Counted from the first letter of the stretch, positions 8,786 through 16,619 are shown. The stretch is DNA of 32,545 bases from Bradyrhizobium sp. Leo170 (GCF_004296405.1 NZ_PSRR01000060.1:1-32545); one strand, 5' to 3'. The notes: generated by a model from the letters alone, not told the origin. Numbers and translations: made by a program.

Positions 8786-9620
8786 GCCGCACTCCGGTGT
8801 CGCAACGCTCCGATTAATGAGCAGCTCTCATTTCTGATGCCCATGGTTGTAGCGTAGTCGGTCTCGCTCTCAAAACAACCTGTAAGTGCGGATTGTTAAA
8901 TGTCCAAATGGGTTGGACTCGGAAGCGCACGACGACAAAAGTTTTGGTCGGATTCTGCGCCATTACCTGACCTAAACCGGGCTGGGGACTGATTTGGCCG
9001 TACGGGTCGTGCTAAGTCGTCGACTGCGGAAACCTAAGTGCTCCGTGAGAGCCTAACCTGCGCAGAGTTGAGCTCCGGGTCTTCAGATTGCAGCGGAGAA
9101 TGAATGATTGCTGGAGCAAGCTCAGTGAGGGGGAGCGCTGGGGGAGCTTGTGGTGGTTCAGTTGTGAACGGCGATCGGTCAATTCCTCCCTCTTCGTCAC
9201 GATCTATTTGTTCGATGCGCACAAGAGCGGACCCTGGCCAGGCGCTGCGGACTCTTCGATCGGACCACAAACCGTTCATACTTTGCAAAATGTCATGCTC
9301 GATCACCCCACCTGCGGGATCAGTCGTGACCAAACGTACAAGTGGGGTATCGAGTGGGATTGTTGTGCACCAGCAAACTCAAAGTGAAATCTCGTTAGAA
9401 AACAACAGTTTCCGATATGATCCAAAATCACTGGGGTATTGGTCGGGGGTAGGTGCATCATGCTCAATCGTGACAAGCCTTGGCAAGCACACGGAGTTCT
9501 TGTCAGCAATCGACGAACCCACCAAATCACGGATTCCGAATCGATATCAACCTTGTCGCAACCGTTGTCGTCGCAACTCAGATCCGGTGCGTTTGTTTCG
9601 TGTGATCGACGATGGCACGG
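8786..9620. other. 835-base stretch without a recognisable gene
   Basis: Several overlapping frames of 80-180 codons exist on both strands (for example 9104-9643 plus, 9034-9333 minus). None shows a family signature or a credible ribosome site. Base composition is less GC-rich than in neighbouring genes. The region lies directly downstream of an excisionase-like gene, so it is best read as decayed mobile-element DNA. A short segment at 9352-9375 nearly repeats 27701-27724. Confidence 0.45.
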
Positions 9621-9848
9621 TTACTCACTCGCCTCTTCCATAAGGAGTGGTCTGGAGCGTCGGCAGACGATGAGGTTCCGGTTTTCCCAACGATCGAGTT
9701 CCTCGCGGGGATGGAGAACGGTCTTGCCGATTTTTAGGAACGATGGTCCAACTCTCATGGAGCGCCAGTTGCGTAAGGTGCCCTCGCTGACCTGGCCGCG
9801 GTAGCGTTCGATAACCTCGTTGAGCGTCAGGAACATTCGGTCGGACAT
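9621..9848 (-). CDS. Excisionase-like helix-turn-helix protein (AlpA/RdfS type)
   Basis: A 75-aa protein starting at the ATG at 9848 (MSDRMFLTLNEV), with AAGGA eight or nine bases upstream. A longer frame from 9950 has no homology in its first 34 codons. It has the MerR/excisionase-like winged-helix pattern: FLTLNEVIERY, EGTLRNWRSMRVGPSFLKIG, then LHPREELDRWE. In rhizobial integrative conjugative elements such proteins act as recombination directionality factors or regulators, usually next to DUF2285, parA or integrase genes. None of these is here, so it is probably the last intact gene of a decayed element. Confidence 0.75.
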   Translation of the reverse strand: MSDRMFLTLNEVIERYRGQVSEGTLRNWRSMRVGPSFLKIGKTVLHPREELDRWENRNLIVCRRSRPLLMEEASE

Positions 9849-10062
9849 GTCTGTCGTCCTTGTTCTCCGGACACTTCCGGCAGCAAGGCGAACGATCGTG
9901 TTCCGCGGTCTCGTCCTAGCCGCCGCGGAGGCCCAGGATTGAAAGATCACCCCCGTCTGATGCCGGGCACGAAAACTCGCCTAGCGTATCATCGAGAGGC
10001 TGGTGTTGTGGAGCGAGTTATTGACTGTCAACCGTTGAAGCGGATTAACCGAGGAGCCTCTT

Positions 10063-10986
10063 TCATCCGGAATTCGGCAGCATCTTCTGGAGTATTGCCT
10101 CGACCGAGTGCGGCGTAATCCCAAGTTCAACAAATCCAGGCACCTCCGGCGATGATACGGTGTCGATTTGCATCAGTTCCACTTGATTGCGCGTGAGGAG
10201 TGGACTCGGGAGTATTTCGGAGGCCCAAGCGAGTGCATGCCAAACGGCAAACGGGATTGGAATCAGTCGAGGCGCAAGTCCAGCTTGGTGCGCCACCGCT
10301 CTAAGAAACTCCTCGTAAGAGTAGACGCGAGGGCCGCCTAACTCGAAGATCGTTGAAGCTGTCTCCGCTCGCTGCATGGTCTGACCAATCGCCTCCGCAA
10401 CATCCTCCACATAGGCCGGCTGCAATCTGGTCACGCCGCGGCCGAACATCGGATAGACTGGAAGCCGGCGGAGGAGTGTGAGGATGGTATTGAGAAACGC
10501 GTCGTCCGGTCCGAACATCACCGCCGGGCGGATGAAAAGTGCCTCGACGAACGCGGCCCGGACTGCCAGTTCGCCTTCGCCGCGCTTTCGGATGTAGCGG
10601 GATGGCGAAGCGGCGTCGGCGCCGATTCCTGAAACATGAATGAGCCGATCGACTCCGGCACGGTGTGCTTGAGCCGCTACTCGTTGGGCAGACTCGACGT
10701 GAGCGGAATGAAAAGTCTCCTGTCCGTGCTCAACGTAAAGGCTGACCGCATTTACAACGCCGTAGGCGCCGGCAAGCGCATCCGCGACTGACCGCTCGTC
10801 TTGAATATCCGCCTGGACGGATTGAAGCTGCGGATCATCAGGGCCAAACTGTCTGTCCCCCCGACCCGGGTGCCTTGACGCGATCCGAACGGGAAATCCG
10901 CGAGAGCGCAGATGCCGAACGATGCGGCGGCCGAGAAAGCCGGTTCCGCCGAACACGGTGACGGTGCGACCGTTCGTGGCCACCAC
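10063..10986 (-). CDS. Atypical SDR / NAD-dependent epimerase (NDUFA9-like)
   Basis: A 307-aa protein. The N-terminus holds a Rossmann dinucleotide site GGTGFLG (residues 14-20), then RHLRSRGFPVRIASRHP. DIQDERSVADAL and VVNAVSLYVEHG follow, and the central block VDRLIHVSGIGADAASPS. The extended-SDR YxxxK is represented by RYIRKRGEGE. RPAVMFGPDDAFLN and the YVEDVAEAI block are typical of the complex-I NDUFA9-like atypical SDR subgroup found in alphaproteobacteria. Substrate and physiological role are unknown; a quinone- or nucleotide-sugar-related role is only a guess. No operon partner: the nearest downstream gene is 214 bases away. Confidence 0.85.
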   Translation of the reverse strand: MVATNGRTVTVFGGTGFLGRRIVRHLRSRGFPVRIASRHPGRGDRQFGPDDPQLQSVQADIQDERSVADALAGAYGVVNAVSLYVEHGQETFHSAHVESAQRVAAQAHRAGVDRLIHVSGIGADAASPSRYIRKRGEGELAVRAAFVEALFIRPAVMFGPDDAFLNTILTLLRRLPVYPMFGRGVTRLQPAYVEDVAEAIGQTMQRAETASTIFELGGPRVYSYEEFLRAVAHQAGLAPRLIPIPFAVWHALAWASEILPSPLLTRNQVELMQIDTVSSPEVPGFVELGITPHSVEAILQKMLPNSG

Positions 10987-11053
10987 GGTTCAATTTCGCC
11001 AGTTCATATCGTAGCTTCTCACTGCTTGAAGTCGAGGGACCTATCCGGGGCGA

Positions 11054-11250
11054 TCAAGTAACCACTCGCCATGATGCTTTCACAGGCAGTCCCTTGAGTT
11101 TATCGGTGCTCAGAGAGACAGTGGCATAACTCCAGCCGAAGTGGATCTCAGGGTGATGGCTGTCGGTCTAGGCAAGCTCAGTAACTTCCTAAACAATGTC
11201 GAGCGCTTCCTGGAAATTGTGGAATCGAGCGGTCCTCTGATGCGGCGGTC
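11054..11250 (-). pseudogene. Pterin-4a-carbinolamine dehydratase relic
   Basis: Read from 11250 downwards in one frame, it gives RTARFHNFQEALDIV, stop, EVTELA, stop, then TDSHHPEIHFGWSYATVSLS and TDKLKGL, ending in a TGA at 11054-11056. This is the C-terminal two thirds of PCD (the F-x-F-x-EA block, the HHPE active-site motif and the TH-x-x-GL strand). Two internal stops and loss of the N-terminus show real decay; at least one stop (TAG for CAG or GAG) is a plain substitution. The functional protein dehydrates 4a-hydroxytetrahydrobiopterin. The relic directly abuts the cupin gene. Confidence 0.8.
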
Positions 11251-11262
11251 CGCCGCCGTTAG

Positions 11263-12016
11263 CTATTGATTGTTTGCTGGTGCGCCCGGAAGCACGGCCG
11301 CCACACCTTCCGGATTGATGTTGAACGCCAAGAACACCAACGGCTCGTTGCCTGGGTTTCCCCATTGATGCACGACGGCGTAGGGTTCGTAGATCAAGGA
11401 ACCTGGTCCCCTTGCTTCTGTCTTGCCGTCTACCGTGTTCGCCCCGGTGCCGGAAATGATAAAGTACAAAGCCGCGCCCGACCGATGGTGTGGCGGGTTG
11501 GAGGGCATCCCCGCCGGAAATGTGACTCGCGTGAGATTGAGATCATAACCGCCTGGCTTCAGGTCGGGGATCGGATTTGCTGTGCGATATAATTCTCTCA
11601 CCGCGGCAGGTGCCGTCTGGGCAGGCCGACCCAGGTCCACAGCGGGAGTAAGGAAAAAGTGGAGGAACGTAGATGGCCCCGCGCTACCCGCCGCCAGAGT
11701 CGCGGTCTTTCCGCCGGCGACGAACAGCCCCTCGCCGGCGTTGAGCGTTTTGGTCTTGCCATCGAGCACGACCTCGGTCGATCCTGACATCTGGTAGAGG
11801 ATGCCGTTGGCCGCCGAGACGGCGCTCTTCTCGTCCGGCTGAAGAGTGACGCTCACCGCTTTAAAGTGGAGCGGCACGTCCGTGACGGTCGGCAGTTTTG
11901 GTTGCGGCGACCACTGTTCGTGTAATTGCCGGTGGAGCGGGGGCGGTTTGCGCGGTCCCGGAGGCGGGAAGCGCCATCGCGCCGAGCAACAGTAGTCCGA
12001 TTGTCCTGAACTGCAT
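11263..12016 (-). pseudogene. Exported cupin-domain protein, frameshifted in the leader
   Basis: The body shows a cupin fold: ILYQMSGSTEVVLDG and GEGLFVAGG, then a second half with NPPHHRSGAALYFIISGTG and AVVHQWGNPGNEPLVFLAFN, giving His ligands for a metal. The open frame extends upstream to 12054 but its N-terminus is meaningless. The true start is the ATG at 12016 with GGGAGG in front, giving a textbook signal peptide (MQFRTIGLLLLGAMALPASG, then TAQTAP). That frame joins the cupin frame only if one base is removed from the T4 run at 11896-11899 (A4 on the coding strand, ACCAAAACTG). It is therefore a periplasmic bicupin-like protein broken, or misassembled, by one base. Confidence 0.82.
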
Positions 12017-12098
12017 GATTGCCTCCCAGGTTCAGCGGATAGTCGGAACACCATACGCTCTCCGAGCGCCTCTTGGAATGGCAGGCTGCTTCGAGATG

Positions 12099-12466
12099 CT
12101 ATTGGACTGAACCCGCGAGCAATAGCCCAGCGAAACTGAGTTCGTGGCCATCGGGGTCAATTAGGTGGAAGAAACGCTCACCCCATTCGGCATCGAGGGG
12201 CACGGTAGCTGGCTGGTATCCCGCTGCGAGTGCACGGTCGTAAAGTGCGTCAACATCGGCAACGTAGAAGATTACCCGCCCCACCAGGACCAGCGCCGCT
12301 CGGTAGGCTGGGTGATGAGGTTGAGATAGCTCGTTCCTGCTCGAAAGCTGGTGAATGACGAATCTTCGCCGCCATGCAGGACCTCAAACCCGAGCGCGCA
12401 GTAGAATCGGACTGCTCGTGACATTTCGTGGGTGCCCAGTGTGACCGCGCTAATCCCCTCGATCAT
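12099..12466 (-). pseudogene. VOC/glyoxalase-family protein, one frameshift
   Basis: Two abutting frames make one protein of about 122 aa. The first (12466 down) has MIEGISAVTLGTHEMSRAVR, FYCALGFEVLHGG and TSYLNLI. The second resumes RVIFYVADVDALYDRALAAG and ends with FFHLIDPDGHELSFA. This is the beta-alpha-beta-beta-beta pair of vicinal-oxygen-chelate proteins with His/Glu metal positions (GHELSF). The break falls in the C4 run 12279-12282. With five bases the join reads WSWWGRVIFY; with four it stops after WWGG. GGAG precedes the start. Function cannot be inferred beyond the fold. Confidence 0.85.
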
Positions 12467-12999
12467 GGACAGAACTCTCCTGTTTCATTTTCCAGGGTCG
12501 GCGTCGCGACCCTAACAGAAAGTCTGTTTAGCACTAAAGCGCATAGGCACTTCCTTCGAAAAGTCGCGATCGTCCGATCGATGACAAGATCGCGATTTTC
12601 ACGTTTACGGCCGCCCTTCACAACGTGCCGACCTGATACTTCCCGGACGGCCGCTTGTCAGTGCTTAAATTGCAGAACGGATCAGTGATTTTGTACGGCA
12701 TGATGTTCGCTTCCGCCGCGTCGGTTGTAGACGGCGAACACTCGGCCGCTCCTAATCGACGAACCAAGTCGGCGGCAAATTGATTCTCTATCTTAGACCG
12801 GCCCTATAGATACAAGAGCCGCGAACGGCCGTTCGCGGATCAACGCGTGCATTTGCGTTAGATCGTCGACGCGAAAGTGATCAGGTCGATACATCGGGCC
12901 ACCTTAAGTCGGAGTTGGGCGATGGGACCAGAACCATTTGACGAGAGCAAGTGGTGCGAGACCGGAAAGCCGTCAAGCAGGCCATCCTCGAAGCCGATT
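12467..12999. other. Intergenic region with a perfect 20-bp palindrome
   Basis: I recognise no gene in this ~530-base stretch. At 12819-12838 lies CCGCGAACGGCCGTTCGCGG, a perfect 20-base palindrome that could be an operator or a cruciform-forming site. The sequence just before 13000 may hold further, unrecognisable parts of the tenA relic. Confidence 0.5.
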
Positions 13000-13261
13000 G
13001 CGCCGAGGATCGCGACGCGGCTCGCCTCGCGACCCGATGCGCACGCAGCAACGAACCCATATCGCGTGTGGATCGCCGAGTATGCCGGTGCAGCATAACC
13101 AAGAGGTCGCGGCGAAAGCGCGGGCGCACCTTGATGGTCTTGCCGATCTCTACGCCACGCCGACCCGCGAGGCAGAACTGATCGCGATTTTTAAGGAAGC
13201 CACCCGTCTCGAGGCCGACTTCTGGGAAATGGGCTGGCGTGCGGGCCAACGTGTTGAGTAG
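13000..13261 (+). pseudogene. TenA/thiaminase-II family C-terminal relic
   Basis: One frame reads RIATRLASRPDAHAATNPYR, VWIAEYAGAA and stops at 13096-13098. The next frame continues QEVAAKARAHLDGLADLYAT and ends EATRLEADFWEMGW. Together they match the C-terminal half of TenA (…ATNPYxxWIxxYA… and the terminal E-x2-FW-x-M-x-W helix). Removing one A at 13097-13098 (GCATAACC to GCATACC) joins them. No TenA N-terminus is visible upstream. Functional TenA hydrolyses thiamin pyrimidine precursors, but this copy cannot. Confidence 0.68.
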
Positions 13262-13390
13262 TCACTGACTGCGTACCGCGGAGGAAAGCTAGCGAAAAGT
13301 GGTTGCCAGCATCTTGCGCGAGCGCGAGGTGGGCGGACCCTCGCAACATTCCCAAATTCAGGGAAAGTCACGTAGAGAGCGATCATGAGG

Positions 13391-13418
13391 CCTTGTGCCT
13401 GCGCAACGCAGGCATATG
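13391..13418 (+). promoter_or_regulatory. Candidate heat-shock (RpoH-type) promoter of groESL
   Basis: CTTG at 13392-13395 and CATAT at 13413-13417 are separated by 17 bases. This resembles the alphaproteobacterial RpoH pattern CTTG-N17-C(C/Y)ATAT. The transcription start would then fall at or just before CIRCE at 13428. The spacer contains a 7-bp hairpin (GCCTGCG/CGCAGGC). The assignment is from motif and position only. Confidence 0.45.
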
Positions 13419-13427
13419 TGCAAGGTA

Positions 13428-13454
13428 CTAGCACTCGGCAACCTTGAGTGCCAA
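13428..13454 (+). promoter_or_regulatory. CIRCE operator (HrcA binding site)
   Basis: CTAGCACTC, nine bases, GAGTGCCAA. The consensus is TTAGCACTC-N9-GAGTGCTAA, so each arm has one mismatch and the spacer is exact. It lies 33 bases upstream of the groES ATG. HrcA represses groESL by binding here and is released on protein-folding stress. Confidence 0.95.
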
Positions 13455-13487
13455 TTTCAAACAAAAACCAAACCCAGGAGGACCGCC

Positions 13488-13802
13488 ATGAAATTCCGTC
13501 CGCTTCACGACCGCGTTGTGGTCAAGCGTATCGAAGCCGAAGAGAAGACCACTGGCGGCATCATCATTCCGGACACTGCCAAGGAAAAGCCCTCACAGGG
13601 CGAAATCACGGCGGTCGGCCCAGGCGGCCGCGACGAAGCCGGCAAGCTGATTCCGATCGATCTCAAGGTTGGCGACCGCGTGCTGTTCGGCAAATGGTCC
13701 GGCACCGAGGTCAAGCTCGATGGTCAGGAACTGCTGATCATGAAGGAAAGCGACATCATGGGCGTTCTCACCGACGTTCCCGCCGCCAAGAAGGCCGCTT
13801 AA
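13488..13802 (+). CDS. groES: Co-chaperonin GroES
   Basis: A 104-aa protein, full length. It begins MKFRPLHDRVVVKRIEAEEK and carries the mobile loop (TTGGIIIPDTAKEKP, about 21-35) that docks on GroEL, followed by the usual beta-barrel core VKLDGQELLIMKESDIMGVL. The ATG at 13488 follows AGGAGG (13477-13482). First gene of the groES-groEL operon under CIRCE. GroES caps the GroEL cylinder during ATP-driven folding in the cytoplasm. No anomalies. Confidence 0.98.
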   Translation: MKFRPLHDRVVVKRIEAEEKTTGGIIIPDTAKEKPSQGEITAVGPGGRDEAGKLIPIDLKVGDRVLFGKWSGTEVKLDGQELLIMKESDIMGVLTDVPAAKKAA

Positions 13803-13817
13803 GCGCTTTACCCGTTC

Positions 13818-13862
13818 CCTCATCCTGAGGAGCCGGCGCAGCCGACGTCTCGAAGGATGAGG
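13818..13862. repeat. Palindromic repeat between groES and groEL
   Basis: CCTCATCCT (13818-13826) and AGGATGAGG (13854-13862) form a 9-bp stem around GAGGAGCCGGCGCAGCCGAC. This matches a palindromic element common in Bradyrhizobium intergenic DNA (CCTCATCCTGAGGAGC...CGAAGGATGAGG), as I recall it. Inside an operon it could affect the relative yield of the two messages by RNA processing or attenuation. Confidence 0.7.
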
Positions 13863-13943
13863 CCCGCATTCAAATCTCATCCCTCAAGAACCCGCACAGT
13901 TGCGCGGCCTTTGGGATCTGACCAGTTGAAAACGGAGATCATT

Positions 13944-15590
13944 ATGTCAGCGAAGGAAGTCAAATTCGGCGTCGATGCCCGCGATCGCATGCTGCGCGGC
14001 GTCGAAATTCTCAACAACGCGGTCAAGGTGACGCTCGGTCCGAAGGGCCGCAACGTCGTGCTCGACAAGTCGTTCGGCGCTCCCCGCATCACCAAGGACG
14101 GCGTCACCGTCGCCAAGGAAATCGAGCTTGAGGACAAGTTCGAGAACATGGGCGCACAGATGGTGCGCGAAGTGGCCTCCAAGGCAGCCGACGCAGCGGG
14201 CGACGGCACCACCACCGCGACCGTGCTGGCCGCAGCCATCGTGCGCGAAGGCGCCAAGTCGGTTGCCGCCGGCATGAACCCGATGGATCTGAAGCGCGGC
14301 ATTGACCTGGCAGTGGACGCCGTGGTCGCCGACCTCGTCAAGAACTCCAAGAAGGTCACCTCGAACGAGGAGATCGCCCAGGTCGGCACCATCTCGGCCA
14401 ACGGCGACGCTGAGATCGGCAAGTTCCTCTCCGATGCCATGAAGAAGGTCGGCAACGAGGGCGTCATCACGGTCGAGGAGGCCAAGTCGCTCGAGACCGA
14501 ACTCGAGGTGGTCGAAGGCATGCAGTTCGACCGCGGCTACATCTCGCCCTACTTCGTCACCAACGCCGAGAAGATGCGCGTTGAAATGGACGATGCCTAC
14601 ATCCTGGTCTACGAGAAGAAGCTTTCCAGCCTGAACGAACTGCTTCCGCTCCTGGAAGCTATCGTGCAGACCGGCAAGCCGCTGGTTATCATCGCGGAAG
14701 ACGTCGAAGGCGAAGCGCTTGCCACCCTCGTCGTCAACCGTCTGCGTGGCGGCCTGAAGGTTGCAGCCGTCAAGGCTCCGGGCTTCGGCGATCGCCGCAA
14801 GGCCATGCTGCAGGACATCGCGATCCTGACCGGCGGCCAGGCCATCTCGGAAGACCTCGGCATCAAGCTCGAGAACGTCACGCTGCAGATGCTTGGCCGC
14901 GCCAAGAAGGTGATAATCGACAAGGAGAACACCACGATCGTCAACGGCGCCGGCAAGAAGGCCGACATCGAGGCGCGCGTGGCGCAGATCAAGGCGCAGA
15001 TCGAGGAAACCACCTCGGACTACGACCGCGAGAAGCTGCAGGAGCGTCTGGCCAAGCTCGCGGGTGGCGTCGCAGTGATCCGCGTCGGCGGCGCGACCGA
15101 AGTCGAGGTGAGGGAGCGCAAGGATCGCGTGGATGACGCGATGCATGCGACCCGCGCGGCTGTCGAGGAAGGTATCGTGCCGGGCGGCGGCGTCGCCCTG
15201 CTCCGTGCCTCCCAGCACCTCAAGGGGCTTCGCACCAAGAACGACGACCAGAAGACCGGCGTCGAGATCGTGCGCAAGGCGCTTTCCTATCCGGCCCGCC
15301 AGATCGCAATGAATGCGGGTGAAGACGGCTCCGTCATTGTCGGCAAGATCCTCGAGAAGGACCAGTACGCCTACGGCTTCGACTCGCAGACCGGCGAGTA
15401 CGGCAACCTGGTCGGCAAAGGCATCATCGATCCGACCAAGGTGGTTCGCGTAGCGATCCAGAACGCGGCCTCCGTTGCGGCGCTGCTGATCACCACCGAA
15501 GCCATGGTGGCCGAGGTGCCGAAGAAGAACGCAGGCGCCGGCATACCTGCGGGTGGCGGCATGGGCGGCATGGGTGGTATGGATTTCTAA
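13944..15590 (+). CDS. groEL: Chaperonin GroEL
   Basis: A 548-aa protein, full length. It begins MSAKEVKFGVDARDRMLRGV, with ATP-site blocks VTLGPKGRNVVLDKSFG and GDGTTTATVLA (residues about 84-94), the apical domain around EGMQFDRGYISPYFVTN, and the Gly-Met tail GGMGGMGGMDF. The upstream in-frame extension from 13857 is not conserved, and AACGGAG precedes the ATG at 13944. It folds substrate proteins in the cytoplasm with GroES. Rhizobia often carry several groESL copies. The accessory surroundings here suggest an extra copy and not the main housekeeping one, but that is inference. Confidence 0.98.
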   Translation: MSAKEVKFGVDARDRMLRGVEILNNAVKVTLGPKGRNVVLDKSFGAPRITKDGVTVAKEIELEDKFENMGAQMVREVASKAADAAGDGTTTATVLAAAIVREGAKSVAAGMNPMDLKRGIDLAVDAVVADLVKNSKKVTSNEEIAQVGTISANGDAEIGKFLSDAMKKVGNEGVITVEEAKSLETELEVVEGMQFDRGYISPYFVTNAEKMRVEMDDAYILVYEKKLSSLNELLPLLEAIVQTGKPLVIIAEDVEGEALATLVVNRLRGGLKVAAVKAPGFGDRRKAMLQDIAILTGGQAISEDLGIKLENVTLQMLGRAKKVIIDKENTTIVNGAGKKADIEARVAQIKAQIEETTSDYDREKLQERLAKLAGGVAVIRVGGATEVEVRERKDRVDDAMHATRAAVEEGIVPGGGVALLRASQHLKGLRTKNDDQKTGVEIVRKALSYPARQIAMNAGEDGSVIVGKILEKDQYAYGFDSQTGEYGNLVGKGIIDPTKVVRVAIQNAASVAALLITTEAMVAEVPKKNAGAGIPAGGGMGGMGGMDF

Positions 15591-15619
15591 GTCCGACCGG
15601 GCAGCGCTCAAAAGAAAAA

Positions 15620-15649
15620 GAAAGGCCCGGCAGCTATGCCCGGCCTTTC
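15620..15649 (+). terminator. Rho-independent terminator of groESL
   Basis: Stem GAAAGGCCCGGC / GCCCGGCCTTTC (12 bp with one mismatch), loop AGCTAT, followed by TGCATTTTCG. It begins 30 bases after the groEL stop codon. Confidence 0.85.
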
Positions 15650-15950
15650 TGCATTTTCGTGCGTTTGATCGCGGTTGCCCTGCTCAATTTGCCACACAGG
15701 TCGTAATACTGACGTCAGTAAATGGTCCGGATCGGCTTTCAGCGCGCGCTCGTACCAGGCCTGCGAGAATTTGTAGTCGCCGGGCTCGCGATAGGAATAG
15801 CCGATCAGATTGCCCACGTTCGGGGTGATCGTCGTGGCCAAGTGCCTTTAACTGCTCGCCTGCGTCTGGGACTGAGTTGAATTGCAGTAATGCTGCTTCC
15901 TTCGCCATGCCGGCCGACGCCAGGCGCCACCGTCCCGCAGTCTCGGGGCG
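15650..15950 (-). pseudogene. TPR-repeat protein relic
   Basis: The best frame (15841 downwards) reads NVGNLIGYSYREPGDYKFSQ, AWYERALKADPDHLLT and later VWQIEQGNRDQ. This is one tetratricopeptide unit plus the start of the next, as in small rhizobial TPR proteins (NLIGY-x5-GDY-x3-Q-x-WYERALKADP-x-H-x2-T). Between LLT and WQIEQ a 2-base loss and a 2-base gain shift the frame; the intermediate frame shows QYYDL, the expected residues. An upstream piece (EQLKALGHDD) is in another frame. The C-terminus is lost where the groEL terminator begins. Confidence 0.7.
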
Positions 15951-16037
15951 GCTCACGATGGCCACGAACGATCCGAATTCGGCAGGATGCAAGCATCACA
16001 ACGGCCGAACCAGCGATAGCGGTTGCGCGCGACCAAG

Positions 16038-16277
16038 TCATAGATCGCGTCGCGGATCATCCGTCGGATGAATTGGAAGATCCACGTCCACTGTAGAGTC
16101 AGGAACGAAAGTATCGGCTACATAGTTTTTATCGACCGAACCAAACCGGATAATAGTGTGCGTATAAATCCAGCCACCCGGCACTCTGAAACGAAACATG
16201 GTTTCGTCATACTGACCGGAGACATGATCTTTAAAGACTTCTTCGTGCGCGTGAAGCTTTTGCTTAGGCATGAACAT
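16038..16277 (-). CDS. Small hypothetical protein
   Basis: About 79 aa from the ATG at 16277 (another ATG is two codons later; the frame opens at 16325). The sequence includes ETMFRFRVPGGWIYTHTIIR and ends with an acidic stretch (STVDVDLPIHPTDD). The VPGGW(I/L)Y pattern with flanking beta-strand-like residues recurs in small plasmid- and phage-type hypotheticals, but I cannot assign a family. There is only a weak ribosome site (GAAAG). It follows the transposase relic on the same strand. Confidence 0.5.
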   Translation of the reverse strand: MFMPKQKLHAHEEVFKDHVSGQYDETMFRFRVPGGWIYTHTIIRFGSVDKNYVADTFVPDSTVDVDLPIHPTDDPRRDL

Positions 16278-16512
16278 CTTTCGAGTGCCGCGGCCAATAG
16301 CTACCAAAATCAACTGACTCGCCACGCTTCAAAGACAAAGCTGGGAGGCGGTTGACTTGCTCACCGTTCGACAGACGGCCGTTGTCCCTCTCCAAGACCG
16401 CTCTTGAGCGTACCGCAAAAGGTACGCACCGGCGATGTGGTGATGGATGCCTTCCAGTCGATCCATCCAGGTCGTCCATGGCAGCGGAGCTGAATTGCGC
16501 ATGCCACTTCCG
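16264..16512 (-). mobile_element. IS1595 (ISXO2-like) transposase C-terminal relic
   Basis: Three alternating frame segments make one C-terminus: KWHAQF, then LEGIHHHIAGAYLLRYAQER and SWR, then DNGRLSNGEQVNRLPALSLK and VDFGSYWPRH. This matches the tail of ISXO2-like transposases as I know it (GIHHHI-x-G-x-YL-x2-YA-x3-(A/S)WRED-x-RR-x-SNG). The break at SWR is a single-base loss (SWR-E-DNGRLSNGEQ with the base restored). No N-terminus or terminal repeats are visible. Confidence 0.6.
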
Positions 16513-16619
16513 AACCACCACCTGGTCATAGTCGTAGTGCCGAAATCCGACTCGTGTGAGCGGCATGTCACAAGACCTTTTTCTTACGAAACATCCGCCA
16601 TCTGTTCGCGGGGCAGATC

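Noticed and set aside
9303..9410. A second radC 3' half at 9.3 kb that would make 9.4-27.7 kb an insertion into radC
   Set aside because: Only LVHNNPT matches; the sequence beyond does not read HDH-x-I-x-G or any later RadC block in any frame, so I keep only the short repeat as an observation.
9104..9643. 179-codon plus-strand frame as a gene
   Set aside because: No family resemblance, no ribosome site, ends inside the HTH gene on the other strand, and the composition (many Ser, Arg, Thr) looks like frame noise.
13821..13862. CRISPR or tandem-repeat array
   Set aside because: A single palindromic unit; no regularly spaced direct repeats occur anywhere in the window.
13947..15611. 554-codon minus-strand frame opposite groEL
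   Set aside because: It is the long antisense shadow expected for a highly expressed GC-rich gene; groEL itself is certain on the plus strand.
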